Shown piece by piece: positions 6,697 to 7,272 of a DNA stretch of 7,272 bases. The number at the start of each line of letters is the position of its first letter. Position 1 is the stretch's first letter. The position numbers and the translations under genes are program-made. Origin of the DNA: Flavobacteria bacterium RIFCSPLOWO2_12_FULL_31_7 (lineage in GTDB: Bacteria; Bacteroidota; Bacteroidia; Flavobacteriales; Flavobacteriaceae). The stretch is from positions 1 through 7,272 of the forward strand of contig MGWJ01000156.1 of NCBI GenBank assembly GCA_001800945.1. Direction: 5' to 3'. The notes under the pieces were generated by a model. The model worked only from the letters and a program-made list of their open reading frames with translations. It was not told the origin of the DNA and did no database searches.

Positions 6697-7272
6697 TTAA
6701 TAACCTGTGTTTTGAGTTAAATTTGGATTGGCAGCTAAACTATTTGCAGGAATTGGGAATAATTTGAAATGGTTTGGAATCGCAATTCCGTTACTTCCAT
6801 TTCCTTTCCAAGCCCAGTTATAGCTTCCGCCAACATATTTTCCGAAACGAATTAAATCTTGTCTTCTGTGTGCTTCCCAATGAAGTTCTCTAGTACGTTC
6901 ATCTAATAGGAAATCTAAAGTCATTGCTGTTTCATCAATATTATTTACAGAACTATTATTTGCTCTTTCTCTCAAAGCATTGATGTAAAACACACCTTGA
7001 CTCAAAGAGGCATTACTAGCGCCTCTTCTAGCACATTCTGCATACATTAAATACGCATCAGCTAAACGAAATAAAGGAAAATCGGTATCTACAAATGTTT
7101 GGTTTGGACCTGCTACACCTGTTGAAGAAATGTTAGAATATTTTCCTAAAATATATCCTTGAGATTGAACGGCAATACTTGCAATTTCAATAGGTCTAGA
7201 TCCTGAAATGATTGTTTTTCTTTCATCTGAAGTGAAACTAACATCAGCAAATTTTTCAACAAATTGTTTTCT
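6697..7272 (-). CDS. SusD/RagB-family glycan-binding lipoprotein, C-terminal fragment (start beyond the right edge)
   Basis: The minus-strand frame is open to the window edge and gives 191 residues before the TAA at 6699-6697; there is no reason to start at the internal ATG at 7047. The fragment shows the classic SusD C-terminal half: FPLFRLADAYLMYAECA (visible residues 65-81), an internal helix with FYINALRERAN, LLDERTRELHWEAHRRQ (122-138) followed by DLIRFGKY, and the family ending LFPIPANSLAANPNLTQNTGY. Full-length SusD proteins are usually about 500-600 residues, so roughly the first two thirds, with the lipoprotein signal and most of the TPR scaffold, are missing. SusD caps the SusC TonB-dependent channel and binds glycan at the cell surface. 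The adjacent SusE-like protein and amylase suggest starch or a related alpha-glucan as substrate. A susC gene is expected just upstream, to the right of the window. Confidence 0.96.
   Translation of the reverse strand, partial: RKQFVEKFADVSFTSDERKTIISGSRPIEIASIAVQSQGYILGKYSNISSTGVAGPNQTFVDTDFPLFRLADAYLMYAECARRGASNASLSQGVFYINALRERANNSSVNNIDETAMTLDFLLDERTRELHWEAHRRQDLIRFGKYVGGSYNWAWKGNGSNGIAIPNHFKLFPIPANSLAANPNLTQNTGY

Noticed and set aside
6697..7047. Reading the SusD fragment as a short complete protein starting at the ATG at 7047
   Set aside because: The frame continues open to 7272 with conserved SusD sequence directly upstream (FPLFRLADAYL), so that ATG is an internal methionine.

Overview
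The window looks like a piece of a Bacteroidota chromosome, most likely Flavobacteriaceae (Flavobacterium or a close relative). The grounds are low GC with AT-rich spacers, no Shine-Dalgarno sequences before the starts, a perfect Bacteroidota -7 promoter element (TAnnTTTG) before glyS, a SusD/SusE-type glycan uptake locus, and a secreted enzyme ending in a type IX secretion (T9SS) sorting domain.

Layout. (1) 1-73, minus strand: the first 24 codons of a ComF-family protein running off the left edge. (2) 114-929, plus: an unrecognised membrane-anchored coiled-coil protein, divergent from comF across a 40-bp spacer. (3) 976-2517, plus: glyS, a complete single-chain (alpha2-type) glycyl-tRNA synthetase whose -7 element ends 4 bp before the ATG. 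(4) 2540-2573: a bidirectional terminator in the 70-bp convergent gap. (5) 2588-5479, minus: a 963-residue secreted GH13 alpha-amylase with two or three N-terminal beta modules and a T9SS tail. (6) 5491-5529: a strong hairpin and T-run terminator pointing leftward, between the SusE-like gene and the amylase. (7) 5547-6677, minus: a SusE/SusF-like surface lipoprotein with two tandem C-terminal modules. (8) 6697-7272, minus: the C-terminal 191 residues of a SusD/RagB lipoprotein whose start lies beyond the right edge.

The three minus-strand genes on the right form the distal part of a starch/alpha-glucan utilisation locus read right to left (susD, susE-like, amylase). By analogy with the Sus paradigm, SusD and the SusE-like lipoprotein would hold starch at the surface beside a SusC transporter, expected just beyond 7272. 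The amylase would cut the polymer outside the cell. Here it is exported by T9SS, unlike the lipoprotein SusG of Bacteroides. The left half is ordinary housekeeping sequence.

I see no CRISPR array, insertion sequence, tRNA/rRNA gene or phage gene. I do not see a clearly undescribed system. The most interesting points are the terminator inside the sus operon, the near-leaderless glyS start, the module architecture of the amylase and SusE-like protein, and the unknown coiled-coil protein.
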